A stretch of DNA of 64,000 nt, from the NCBI RefSeq assembly GCF_050753345.1, contig NZ_JBLZFX010000003.1, forward strand, positions 1 through 64,000, read 5' to 3'. Below are positions 18,292 to 26,605 of the stretch, piece by piece. Source of the stretch: Alkalinema pantanalense (GTDB lineage Bacteria > Cyanobacteriota > Cyanobacteriia > Leptolyngbyales > Leptolyngbyaceae). Both the position numbers and the translations under genes were made by a program. The first letter of the stretch is position 1, and each line of letters opens with the position of its first letter. Below the pieces are notes generated by a model. The model was given only the letters and a program-made list of their open reading frames with translations. It had not been told where the DNA came from and made no database searches.

Positions 18292-19425
18292 TTAATAGGC
18301 AGGCAAAAGTACGGTAAAAGCACTCCCTTGCCCAGCTTGCGATTGCACTGTAATGTTGCCTTGGTGGGCTTCTACAATGCGTCGCGTCAGATGTAGCCCT
18401 AAGCCACTCCCGGATTTCTTATGTTTACCTTGGACAAAACTCTCAAAGAGGGAGGCTTGTTCTTCCGGCGGAATACCTTGGCCAGTGTCCTCAACTTTCA
18501 CCTGAATCATGGGACGCGGGGCATCCGTGGGCAAGAGAACACCTTGGGTAGCTGTAACTGCAATTTTCACACAACCCACATCGGTGAACTTGATAGCATT
18601 GCCAATCAAATTGGTCAGCACTCGGTAAAGTTCCAAGCGATCGCCTTTGACTAACAGCATGGCTTCCTGACCCGGGATCGCAGTCGCATCCAGTTGTAGT
18701 CCTTTGTCGATCGCCAGCGGAGAGAGTTCCTTAACCACATCCTGGGTCAACCCTGCCAGATCAACGGGCGAGAAATTTAAGGTTTTTCGACCTGCTTCAT
18801 AGCGATAAACTTCCAGCAAAGTGTTTACTAACGTCAGTAAATTATTATTGCTGCGACTCATGATGTCGATCGCTTCCAGGACATCCGGTGGCAACTCACC
18901 CATCACGCCTTGGGCCAGTAAACTGAGCATACGATCGGCTGCCACTAAGGGAGTTCGTAGGTCATGAGTCAAGCGCGACACAAAGTCTTCCCGTTGGCGA
19001 GCAATTTGATCGCGTTCATCCACACTATGCTTCAGCCGCAGCAGCGATCGAACTCGAGCCAGCAGTTCGTCAAATTCCACAGGCTTGCGAATAAAATCAT
19101 CGGCCCCGATGTCCAAGCCCCGCGCCACACTCAGTTGGTCATAGGCTGTAATTAACAAAATAGGAATAAATGGTAAAGCAGTATTCTGCCGAACGCGACG
19201 GGTGACTTCATAGCCATCCATCACGGGCATCATGACATCCAATAAAATCAGATCAGGTTGCCAAGTCTCAATCTTGAGCAGCGCTTCCTGTCCATTTTCT
19301 GCGATATCAATGTGATAGCCTTCTTCTTGCAACAAACTCTGAATCAGAAAGCTGTTATCGGCAGAGTCATCTACGACAAGGATGTGATCGACTTTGGTGG
19401 GTTTAGCAAAAGGTGAGTGGTTCAT
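18292..19425 (-). CDS. Receiver domain - histidine kinase hybrid
   Basis: 377-aa cytosolic two-component protein with the receiver domain first. Residues 14-128 are a response-regulator receiver (ILVVDDSADN, phospho-acceptor in LILLDVMMPVMDGYEV, conserved Lys in DDFIRKPVEF). Residues 150-215 are the HisKA dimerisation helix with phospho-His in LTHDLRTPL, and residues about 255-377 the HATPase_c domain (NLIGNAIKFTD, DTGQGIPPE, GSGLGLHLTRRIVE). No transmembrane or sensory domain is present, so input presumably comes through the receiver, as in cyanobacterial phosphorelay intermediates. Its partner kinase and output regulator are not nearby. Confidence 0.9.
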   Translation of the reverse strand: MNHSPFAKPTKVDHILVVDDSADNSFLIQSLLQEEGYHIDIAENGQEALLKIETWQPDLILLDVMMPVMDGYEVTRRVRQNTALPFIPILLITAYDQLSVARGLDIGADDFIRKPVEFDELLARVRSLLRLKHSVDERDQIARQREDFVSRLTHDLRTPLVAADRMLSLLAQGVMGELPPDVLEAIDIMSRSNNNLLTLVNTLLEVYRYEAGRKTLNFSPVDLAGLTQDVVKELSPLAIDKGLQLDATAIPGQEAMLLVKGDRLELYRVLTNLIGNAIKFTDVGCVKIAVTATQGVLLPTDAPRPMIQVKVEDTGQGIPPEEQASLFESFVQGKHKKSGSGLGLHLTRRIVEAHQGNITVQSQAGQGSAFTVLLPAY

Positions 19426-20033
19426 GCAATCTCACAAAGCAAAGTGTCGCAATGAGACAAGCAGGACAAAAATAGGAATGATAAGGCGTCAAACTTTAGC
19501 AATTTTAGAAACTTTAACAAAGCAAGATTTTCTGGAAAATCACTAGTTAGAAAGACATTGAATTAGAAAGATGTTTAATCCGTTAATGCGCTAACAATGA
19601 TGAGCTTGATGGTCAGTCACTATAGAAATCAGTCAGTGAGATCATTGATCACAACTTTCGCCAATTCACGACTTTACTCAATTCATGACTTTACTCAATT
19701 CGCTTTAATCATTTAAAAGACTTAATCACTTAGATTACTTAGGAGGATCAATCAGACTCAGTCAATTGTATGAGGGATTTAATTAATGGGATTTAATTAA
19801 TGGGATTTAATTAATGGGATTCAATTAATCGTTCTGTTCCTCCTACGGAAACTTTAGTGAGATCAACCAGTGGAATCAATTCGCGGAATTCACCATTAAT
19901 CAACCCGCAGGCTTTAATCCTACGACAGATTCCTAGAAAAGATCTTGTCAGGTTAAGGGTCGATCGACAAGTCTTTCAGGGTAGAGCCCTTTCATTTTAT
20001 GCATCCAGTCTACAGACTAGCCTCCATTACAGT
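19426..20033. other. Intergenic region with tandem repeats
   Basis: 608 bases without a recognisable gene between divergent kinase and ruvC. AT-rich and repetitive: ATTCACGACTTTACTCA followed by ATTCATGACTTTACTCA (19665-19700) and the four-copy 14-mer listed separately. The open frame from 19857 is a continuation upstream of ruvC without homology. Confidence 0.5.
19774..19829. repeat. Four tandem copies of a 14-bp unit
   Basis: GGGATTTAATTAAT occurs four times head to tail; the last copy has one change (GGGATTCAATTAAT). It lies about 200 bases upstream of ruvC. TTAATTAA is embedded in each joint, so the array also forms multiple small palindromes. Purpose unknown; replication slippage is the simplest origin. 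Confidence 0.9.
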
Positions 20034-20534
20034 ATGACATCAACAACAACACGGATCCTTGGATTGGATCCTGGGTTAGCAACCTTGGGATTTGGGGCAT
20101 TGGATTGCCAATCGGCCTATCAACGACAGGCCGCCGTAGTAACGGTGATGGACTATGGAGTTGTGCGTACAACAGCAGGACAGGACTTGGGCCAACGGCT
20201 GATTACGTTGTATGACGATCTACACCTTTTAATTGAAGCGGTACAGCCCGATTTAGTTGCGATCGAAAAGCTATTTTTTTACAAAATGGGCAACACAATT
20301 CTAGTCGCCCAAGCTCGGGGGGTCATTCTGCTAGTCCTGGCCCAGCACAATCTGCCCCTAGTAGAATTTACACCCGCCCAAATTAAGCAAGCCCTAACGG
20401 GGTACGGCAATGCTGATAAGCATGCTGTACAGGAAGCCGTTGCCCGAGAGCTGAACCTAGCCACGATTCCCAAACCAGATGATGCTGCCGATGGATTAGC
20501 CGTAGCCTTAACCGCTTGGTATCAAAACCTATAA
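20034..20534 (+). CDS. ruvC: Crossover junction endodeoxyribonuclease RuvC
   Basis: 166-aa Holliday-junction resolvase; works with RuvAB in recombinational repair, cutting junctions symmetrically. The four catalytic acidic positions are visible: Asp in ILGLDPGLATLGFG, Glu in VAIEKLFFYK, and two Asp in PKPDDAADGLAVAL; GRGVILLVLAQ-like helix and TPAQIKQALTGYGNADK are typical. Start is ATG 20034, where the RNase H-like fold begins; the frame is open 59 codons upstream without homology. It converges with a surface-protein gene 30 bases away. Confidence 0.96.
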   Translation: MTSTTTRILGLDPGLATLGFGALDCQSAYQRQAAVVTVMDYGVVRTTAGQDLGQRLITLYDDLHLLIEAVQPDLVAIEKLFFYKMGNTILVAQARGVILLVLAQHNLPLVEFTPAQIKQALTGYGNADKHAVQEAVARELNLATIPKPDDAADGLAVALTAWYQNL

Positions 20535-20563
20535 AGTCTGCTAGAAAGTCGCCTATAAAGCCT

Positions 20564-21883
20564 CTAAAACAAAGGAATGTTAACACCCAAACTAATGCCA
20601 ACGGAAAGATTATTGGGATTGTTATCTGAGTTAGACGATCGACCAAACAGATAGGACACATTGCCTGCAACAAACACATCACGGCTAATGTTGTAAATGG
20701 CCATGGCACTGACCTGATGCTCTGTGTCAAAGCGATCGACTTGGGTGTAGTCCTTGAAGCTGAGGCGATAGTCCAAGGCTCCTTGTAGCTGAGGGGTAAT
20801 GTCATAACGGAGTCTAGCCCCCAAGGTATGGTTCAGCCGACTTTGATCATCCGGATCAGCAAAACTGGCTCGCAGTTCATAGGACGTATCTAGCCGCAAT
20901 TTTTTCCCAAGTTGACTTTGGTTGCCTAGGATGAATTGTAGGGAATTATCCCGCAGCAGTCGATCGCCACCGTCCGATCGATACAAGTTTTCCTGCACCC
21001 AGCCCAATTGCCCGTAGGTACCCGGCGCTAGGCGTTGCTGGATTGCGACATTCAAGTTAACGCTGTTGTAATTAGAATCCCCTCGATTCGCAAACCGGAC
21101 TAAGTTCCCCCCCGCCAAGGCAATCAAACGGGTGGAATCACCTAACTTCGGCGTTGCCAGCAGCATTGCGCCATTGACAAACACCGTATCGCTGGGGGCA
21201 AAGTCCCGCAGTGACGTGATGTTAGAACTGGTAAAAGCCGACGATCGCAGTAACAGTTGCACTGTGGGTTGCTTACGGAGAAGCGCAGCCGGTTTTGTGG
21301 GTTTTATGGGTTGTAGGGGCTGAATTTCCCCCAGTTCCGATCGCACATCTGATTCATTCAACGGTTGTAAATCCTCTTCCTCTGGGCGAGTGGGATTTGT
21401 TGGATCGGTTGCTTGAGCGATCACATCCGACGTTTCAGGATGCAACGTTTTAAGCTGTAACGTTTTAAGCTGCAACGTTTTAAGCTGTAATGTTTCAGGC
21501 TGCAATGTTTTAGGCTGCAATGTTTTAGGCTGCAACGTTTCAGAAGATATTTGCTGAGGTAGGGTGGAAATCCCCATAGGCGGCTGAAGCTCAAACGGTT
21601 CCAGTTTGATGGGTTGATTGTTAGGGGGCACGATCGAGGTTTGGGGAGCGATCGATTCCGGTTTGACTGGTTGAATGTCGGGCTGTGCAATCGATCGGGC
21701 AAGGACGATCGATTTTGCAGAATGGGCGATCGTGACTTCAGGTTGTGGGGCATGAACCGTAGAGGGCACAGGCGGTATGGGATCTAGTTCCTGAGCATCT
21801 GCTTCAGTCGGCATTAAAGCAACCGCTAAGCCATTCAGAACCCAAACGCTGAGCAAAGAGGAAAACAAAGTAGAACGGCGCAT
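20564..21883 (-). CDS. Exported outer-membrane beta-barrel protein with pentapeptide linker
   Basis: 439-aa exported protein. A signal peptide (residues 1-31, cleavage near ADA-QE) is followed by a Pro/Gln-rich linker of about 170 residues that contains seven near-identical TLQxK pentapeptides (residues about 115-150). Residues about 205-439 look like a transmembrane beta-barrel: alternating strands such as GTYGQLGWVQENLYR and TLGARLRYDITPQLQGALDY, ending VNIPLF with the C-terminal Phe expected by the BAM machinery. The barrel could form roughly 10-12 strands. No named family is recognised. The long flexible linker suggests the N-terminal part spans or binds the periplasmic wall. Confidence 0.7.
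   Translation of the reverse strand: MRRSTLFSSLLSVWVLNGLAVALMPTEADAQELDPIPPVPSTVHAPQPEVTIAHSAKSIVLARSIAQPDIQPVKPESIAPQTSIVPPNNQPIKLEPFELQPPMGISTLPQQISSETLQPKTLQPKTLQPETLQLKTLQLKTLQLKTLHPETSDVIAQATDPTNPTRPEEEDLQPLNESDVRSELGEIQPLQPIKPTKPAALLRKQPTVQLLLRSSAFTSSNITSLRDFAPSDTVFVNGAMLLATPKLGDSTRLIALAGGNLVRFANRGDSNYNSVNLNVAIQQRLAPGTYGQLGWVQENLYRSDGGDRLLRDNSLQFILGNQSQLGKKLRLDTSYELRASFADPDDQSRLNHTLGARLRYDITPQLQGALDYRLSFKDYTQVDRFDTEHQVSAMAIYNISRDVFVAGNVSYLFGRSSNSDNNPNNLSVGISLGVNIPLF
21431..21535 (-). repeat. 15-bp coding tandem repeat (seven units)
   Basis: Seven in-frame 15-base units (CGTTTTAAGCTGCAA and variants on the plus strand) encode the L-Q-[PL]-[KE]-T pentapeptides of the barrel protein at 20564-21883. 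The high identity between units implies recent slippage, so repeat number may vary between strains. Confidence 0.9.
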
Positions 21884-22022
21884 AGTTCAGAGCCATCTAA
21901 AGAGGGGGCAAGGCAAAAAGAGTGTTGAGAATTCAGAATCCTAATGATTGAGAGGTCAAGATTAGAACGCAAAAATCGGGACTGATGAACCTAGAATGGC
22001 ACAGCAGAGACTGTACGATGAC

Positions 22023-23150
22023 CTAACGAATCGGCGTTTGATTATTGTTATTGTTCGTTGGTTGGGGTTGCACCAGAATCACGGTTCCGTTAGTTGCAGA
22101 ATTGTTGGTGGTGGGCGGGGTAGTGGGCGGTATTGTGGGCGGTGTTGTGGGCGGTGTTGTGGGCGGCGGCACATCGATCGGGGGCGGTTGATCAATGACC
22201 GGAGGCTGAGGACGGGGTGGTGGATCGGTCGTTACATCCCGGTTGTTTTGATACGTTGCAAGGGGATCATCGGTCGTTGTCGTAATACAATTGGTGGCCA
22301 GAGTACTCGAACTCCCCCGTGCGTTTAACGTACACAAGCCTTCAATTTGCGACTTCGCCACGGCTTCCTGCCGCCGCAGTACGGCCAAGGTGGAGGGGCG
22401 AATGAGGTTAAACGTCTTCTGGATTTCCAAGGCTTCCGCCGCGATCGCGCTGTTGTGACGATCGCCATCACCTAAGCCCAAGGCCAAATCCGTTGAGCCA
22501 TACAGCAGCTTGAGATTAATTGTCGTAATGGGGCTGAAAGTGCCGTTGTTAATCATCAGCATTTCGCCCCCCTTGAGAATGATCGTTTCGCCCTTAATAT
22601 TGGTAATTTTCAGATCAATATCGGCCAAAGCCAGGATTTGAACTTTAGGGTTCTCCGGGTTGGAGCCATCCACCACCATCAGCATCGCCATTTGCAGTTG
22701 ATCAGGCGAAACGGCTCCCCCATCACTGGGTGGTAAAGTTGCCACCGTGCCACCAGGAAATTCCACCTGGGTGGCTGCTGCGATCGATTGTGAAGGGCTG
22801 AGAATGAGCGCGGTGCCATGGCGGAGATAAAAACTGCGCATTCCCGGCGTAAACCGAAAAATTGAATTTGATCCAATGCGGGCTAAGGATCCTTCGTTAA
22901 ACAGCACTTCCGATCGGGATTGGCTGCCAGTCTTGACGGCATCACGGGGAACCAGCACATCCCGAAGTGCAGCCTTACGGGCAGGACGATTGTTGGGCAG
23001 CACCTGCACAGTATTGACGACTTTGTAAACTTCGCCCCGCCGCAACAAGTCAGACTGGGCCAACGCTGGCACGAGTCCCGGAACTACCGCCCCCACCAGG
23101 CAGATTGCAACGAATGGCAGTTTCATAAATTGCATATCCATTACCCGCAT
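22023..23150 (-). CDS. FecR-domain exported protein with proline-rich tail
   Basis: Exported protein with a signal peptide (hydrophobic PFVAICLVGAVVPGL, cleavage after ALA-Q). A FecR-type beta domain occupies about residues 40-170 (SRSEVLFNEGSLARIGSNS, GTALILSP, EFPGGTVAT), a fold found in FecR anti-sigma regulators and in free-standing cyanobacterial periplasmic proteins. A central region with a single Cys pair (LCTLNARG...TNCI) leads to a C-terminal 75-residue tail of PPTTPPT and Asn/Gln-rich repeats. No cytoplasmic or membrane-spanning anti-sigma helix is seen, so it is probably structural or polysaccharide-related. Several in-frame Met codons (23219, 23150, 23141, 23135, 23126) compete; I use 23150, which gives a normal signal peptide. 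Confidence 0.75.
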   Translation of the reverse strand: MRVMDMQFMKLPFVAICLVGAVVPGLVPALAQSDLLRRGEVYKVVNTVQVLPNNRPARKAALRDVLVPRDAVKTGSQSRSEVLFNEGSLARIGSNSIFRFTPGMRSFYLRHGTALILSPSQSIAAATQVEFPGGTVATLPPSDGGAVSPDQLQMAMLMVVDGSNPENPKVQILALADIDLKITNIKGETIILKGGEMLMINNGTFSPITTINLKLLYGSTDLALGLGDGDRHNSAIAAEALEIQKTFNLIRPSTLAVLRRQEAVAKSQIEGLCTLNARGSSSTLATNCITTTTDDPLATYQNNRDVTTDPPPRPQPPVIDQPPPIDVPPPTTPPTTPPTIPPTTPPTTNNSATNGTVILVQPQPTNNNNNQTPIR

Positions 23151-23578
23151 TTTCAGAAGAACGAAACGTGGATGACTGAACGACCCAGGCCCCAGGCCCA
23201 CGATCGAGATGCCTAACATAATAGTGACGTAATTCGCTGAAATATTCGGCGTAATGCCGCTTTATTTCCCATTAGTGCCAGTCCAATGTCCTTATGCAAA
23301 TTTTCAACTAGAAATTTTCCAGCTTACGTTTTTCACTCACCCTAGAAATTTGAGATCAAAAGGCTAGCAAGGTGCCGTCTCGCGTGCGCGGTCACTGGGT
23401 CAAGGTCACTCTGGGTCAAGGCTAATAATTTTGATGTAGAGAGTTGTCAACGCTGTAGCAGCGATTGCTAATCTCAGTAGATCTACGATGCTTTTACGAT
23501 TCGCGATGGCCGATCGCCCATCCGGACGATCGTGGCGATTGGCCCTAGTTTTTGACCCTGTTCTCCATCCCCTTTGCT
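23151..23578. other. Divergent intergenic region
   Basis: About 430 bases between divergent fecR-like and PPOX-like genes. It contains CTGGGTCAAGGTCACT followed by CTGGGTCAAGG (23396-23422), another local duplication. No RNA or operator is recognised. Confidence 0.4.
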
Positions 23579-24124
23579 ATGGCTAAGTTTTATCCCGAAT
23601 TGACCGAAGAACTCCAAGATTTTATTCGGCAACAGCATATTTTTTTCACTGCAACGGCTCCGCTGCAAGGCCGGATTAATCTTTCACCCAAGGGAATTGA
23701 TACCTTTCGGATTCTCGACACCCAGACAGTGGCCTACCTGGATGTGACGGGCAGCGGCAACGAAACCAGCGCCCACCTGATCGAAAACGGGCGGATGACG
23801 ATTATGTTTTGCAGCTTTACGGACAAACCTTGGATTTTGCGGATGTATGGCACGGGGCAGGTGGTGCGACCTCGGGATGCCCATTGGCCCAGGCTGGCTG
23901 AGCAGTTTCCTACCGTTCCTGGAACCCGACAGATTATTCAACTGGCGATCGACTCTGTGCAGACCTCCTGCGGCATGGGCGTCCCGTTATATGAGTACGA
24001 GGGAGAGCGGCAGTCGTTAATTCACTGGGCTGAGAAAAAAGGTGAGGCTGGGTTAAAAGAATATTGGACAGAGAAAAATCAACAGACGATCGATGGCCTG
24101 CCGACCTATTTGCTGGATGAATAA
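23579..24124 (+). CDS. Pyridoxamine 5'-phosphate oxidase-like flavin protein
   Basis: 181-aa protein of the split-barrel FMN-binding superfamily. Diagnostic parts: FFTATAPLQGRINLSPKG, then YLDVTGSGNETSAHLIENGRMTIMFCSF and the strand RMYGTGQVVRP, all typical of PPOX-like proteins that bind FMN or F420/heme. A true PdxH has a different C-terminus, so vitamin B6 synthesis is unlikely; members are often oxidoreductases of unknown substrate. Start is ATG 23579 (MAKFYPEL), nine codons after an earlier ATG, where homology begins. Monocistronic. Confidence 0.85.
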   Translation: MAKFYPELTEELQDFIRQQHIFFTATAPLQGRINLSPKGIDTFRILDTQTVAYLDVTGSGNETSAHLIENGRMTIMFCSFTDKPWILRMYGTGQVVRPRDAHWPRLAEQFPTVPGTRQIIQLAIDSVQTSCGMGVPLYEYEGERQSLIHWAEKKGEAGLKEYWTEKNQQTIDGLPTYLLDE

Positions 24125-24534
24125 TATTCTATCAAGAAGATTTTTTAGGGTGTGTGGGCCGTCAAAATCGGACTTCAATGGGGGTAACCCTGATTGGAGA
24201 GGGGGAAAACCCTGGTGGATGGGCGGGATTCATCACAGTTTGTGAACTCCAAAACAGTTCTGGAACGGCTGTTTTTAGGATGTGAAGTGGGGAGGTCCGT
24301 AAATTCCCCGATCGGGTACTGCGGAAATTACGGAATCCTGCCTAGGATTGTTGTAGTTGGGGTTGCTGGAATACACCAGACAGATTTCGCAGGCTGGGTT
24401 CTTGGACAATCGTTACCAAAATTTCAGCGAAATCTGCATAATTCTAAGTCCGCAAACCTAAATCTAATCTAAGCAAACCTAATCTAAGTAAACCTAATCT
24501 AACCTAACTCTAAATTAACCGGAGGGTCACAGGT
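24125..24534. other. Intergenic region with CTAATCTAA repeats
   Basis: 410 bases without a credible gene. The last 70 bases before the small membrane-protein gene are a run of AACCTAATCTAAG variants (24460-24515), and the immediate leader carries a strong GGAGGG ribosome site. An open frame at 24194-24472 lacks protein-like character and is not called. Confidence 0.5.
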
Positions 24535-24780
24535 ATGCCCCATCCTAAATCCCATCTCCAAAATGCAGACAATGTTGGCGGAGATGCGACCCAAGTGGGT
24601 CGGGATTATATTCAAACCACCCAAAAGTCTACTCAGTTCAATGTGGTGCTGCTGATGTTTGAAATCCTCGCATTGGGCGGGCTAGCACTGGGGGTTTATA
24701 TGGGAGTCTTCCCGAAATCTAACAATAACCCAACTACACCTGCCAACCCAGCGCCCAGCGCGATCGAGCAGGGGAAATAG
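24535..24780 (+). CDS. Small single-helix membrane protein with QVGRDYIQ motif
   Basis: 81-aa protein. Residues 10-28 carry NADNVGGDATQVGRDYIQTT, and residues about 36-60 form one transmembrane helix (LLMFEILALGGLALGVYMGV), followed by a Pro/Asn-rich tail. The same QVGRDYIQ motif sits before the transmembrane helix in the collagen-like protein 340 bases downstream, so the two are distant paralogs in their N-terminal halves or share a recognition tag. Strong GGAGGG ribosome site 8 bases before the ATG supports expression. The motif resembles the short GD..QVGRDY elements at the N-termini of some bacterial multidomain proteins; no function is known to me. Confidence 0.7.
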   Translation: MPHPKSHLQNADNVGGDATQVGRDYIQTTQKSTQFNVVLLMFEILALGGLALGVYMGVFPKSNNNPTTPANPAPSAIEQGK

Positions 24781-25121
24781 CCTAATCTACCATCTCTTCT
24801 ATCGTAAAAATTGGTCGATCGTTGAGTGGAGTTGACTGTAATTCGCCCAGCGCGGGCAGCGACGAAGGCACGATCGAACCCTATCTCTCAACTCTAAGCT
24901 CTAAACTTTATCTACCTAAAACTTTAATTTGCTCTATTTCTTGACTGGCTACAAGCTTAGACGGTCAGGAAATTCAACCAAACATTAGATCATGCAAGGA
25001 CAATGAGTGGTAGAGGTATTTTTCTCAAGTGCCTCTACCCACTTCTTAATGAATCTCATCCCAATGAATCTAATCCAAGACTCTAGCTTAATTTAATCAA
25101 TTAATCTAATGGGAGATTGTC
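24781..25121. other. Intergenic region between the two motif-sharing genes
   Basis: 341 bases, AT-rich, no gene. A possible hairpin pairs GTGGTAGAGGTATTTTTCTC with GTGCCTCTACCCAC (25011-25043, core GTAGAGG / CCTCTAC), followed by a weakly T-rich stretch; it may terminate or attenuate between the two genes. Repeats of CTAATCCAA/CAATTAATCTAAT precede the second gene. Confidence 0.45.
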
Positions 25122-25754
25122 ATGACTGACAACCATTCTCCAAACACTAACCCCAACCAGGCTGATAACCTATCTGATAACCTATCTAAAACCGAGCAAT
25201 CTGGTTCCGCAGGGCACGATCTGATCCAAGTTGGACGAGACTATATTCAATACCTAAACTATCACGTGGAACAAGGCCACTTGGGTACTTTATTAGCAAA
25301 CTTTGCAGTCATAGGGGTGATGGCCTATGGATTGCTCAATGGATTGCTAGGTGGTGCAGCAATGGCAACCCAAGTCTTTAATAAGTCATCCAGTAATCCT
25401 TTAACAATGCGGGAAGTGACCTGCGATCGCATCACTGCGGAATTCACTGCACTGAGCAACAAGCTAACCCAGCTTGAAACCACAATTCAGGCAAACCCTA
25501 GCGCGAAAGGGGAAAAGGGCGATCCAGGCCCCGAAGGGCCAAAGGGTGAGCAGGGTAAACCGGGACGCAAGGGCGATAAAGGCGATCCCGGTGTTGCGGG
25601 GCCGAAGGGTGAGCAGGGAGATCCCGGTATCCCAGGGCCAAAGGGGGATCAAGGCGATCCAGGATCCCAAGGGCCTCCAGGGCCAAAGGGCGATAAAGGC
25701 GATCCCGGACGAGATGCTCCTCAAGGTGTAAAAATCGTCCAACCTCCGGGCTAA
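25122..25754 (+). CDS. Membrane-anchored collagen-like protein
   Basis: 210-aa protein in four parts. Residues 1-34 are Asn/Asp-rich and polar; 36-43 are the IQVGRDYI motif shared with the gene at 24535; residues 54-86 form a hydrophobic membrane segment; residues 96-123 (MREVTCDRITAEFTALSNKL) are a heptad-like helix that could trimerise; residues 130-198 are 23 uninterrupted Gly-X-Y triplets (GEKGDPGPE, GPKGEQ, GDKGDP repeated) ending in a 12-residue tail. Bacterial collagen-like domains form stable triple helices without hydroxyproline; the KGD/KGE content favours interchain salt bridges. With no signal peptide, topology is uncertain: the collagen rod could be outside the cell or in the cytoplasm. 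Function unknown. Confidence 0.85.
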   Translation: MTDNHSPNTNPNQADNLSDNLSKTEQSGSAGHDLIQVGRDYIQYLNYHVEQGHLGTLLANFAVIGVMAYGLLNGLLGGAAMATQVFNKSSSNPLTMREVTCDRITAEFTALSNKLTQLETTIQANPSAKGEKGDPGPEGPKGEQGKPGRKGDKGDPGVAGPKGEQGDPGIPGPKGDQGDPGSQGPPGPKGDKGDPGRDAPQGVKIVQPPG

Positions 25755-25847
25755 CCCCCTCGTGCGATTCCTTGGCAGCTTACAGATTTGAACGATTTCC
25801 ACGCTAGAACGCAGTCCCTGGAAAGGGTGATCAGGACGATCGCAGGA

Positions 25848-26582
25848 TCAACGATCGTGGCGGGTACGATCGCGGCGATACCAAGCTTTTAGGCGCTCCG
25901 GCGGAATGCCTAGATAAAATCCCAGAATCATGACTTGATTCCACAGCGTTGTTTTAAAAATACCGAGGGTTGCCCAGCGGCGACCTGAGGTCAGCACAGA
26001 GGCGGGGACGATCGCAAGTCGTCCCCGCTTTCTTAATTGCCGCACGAACACAAAATCTTCCATAATGGGCAACTCGGGAAAGCCTCCCAGATTGCGGAAA
26101 AGCTCAGCCCGGAGAAACAGCGCTTGATCGCCGTAGGGCAGTTGAAAGACGGACGATCGCCATTTCACCCCCCATTCCACCCAGCGCAGTCCCCACTGTG
26201 GGCCATCAATTTTTAATTCAAAGGCTCCGGCAATTACGGATTTGCGATCGAGGCTTTCTTTGATGAGACGATCGAACTGTTGGGGTAACTGAGTATCGCC
26301 ATGGAGAAATAGTAAAATCTCTCCCGTGGCTTGAGCGGCTCCAGTATTCATCTGGTTTGCTCGCCCTGGATGGGAGTGAATCACCTTGCAACCTGCTGCC
26401 TGGGCGATTTCCACCGTGCGATCGGTACTGCCCCCATCCACAACCATGACTTCAAGATCGCCAGTCGCTGCCGCATGCAGTGTAACTAACGTTTGGCCCA
26501 AACCAGCGGCCTCATTAAGCGTTGGAATAATGACAGAGATCCGCTCAGAAGTTTGCTGCAACACTTGCTCAGAAATCCCCAT
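25848..26582 (-). CDS. Family 2 glycosyltransferase (TIGR04283-like)
   Basis: About 244-aa GT-A glycosyltransferase. Features: SVIIPTLNEAAGLGQTL, VVDGGSTDRTVEIAQ, the DxD-like metal site in LLFLHGDTQLPQ, and PYGDQALFLRAELFRNLGGF followed by IMEDFVFVRQLRKRG. This arrangement matches the TIGR04283 glycosyltransferases found in cyanobacteria, some associated with arsenosugar synthesis; no arsenic genes are near, so the acceptor is unknown. ATG at 26582 is used; a TTG at 26609 would overlap the upstream stop codon by 3 bases and is also plausible. Likely co-transcribed with the amidotransferase gene before it. Confidence 0.85.
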   Translation of the reverse strand: MGISEQVLQQTSERISVIIPTLNEAAGLGQTLVTLHAAATGDLEVMVVDGGSTDRTVEIAQAAGCKVIHSHPGRANQMNTGAAQATGEILLFLHGDTQLPQQFDRLIKESLDRKSVIAGAFELKIDGPQWGLRWVEWGVKWRSSVFQLPYGDQALFLRAELFRNLGGFPELPIMEDFVFVRQLRKRGRLAIVPASVLTSGRRWATLGIFKTTLWNQVMILGFYLGIPPERLKAWYRRDRTRHDR

Positions 26583-26605
26583 GGCAAATTGCCCTAACTT
26601 CCCAA

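Noticed and set aside
24194..24472. 92-residue open frame
   Set aside because: No ribosome site, no hydrophobic or motif pattern, and composition follows the repetitive intergenic DNA.
25498..25802. Possible CRISPR-like or second coding repeat
   Set aside because: The short periodic GGCGATAAAGGCGATCC-type words are the in-frame collagen triplets; period is 9-18 bases with no spacers.
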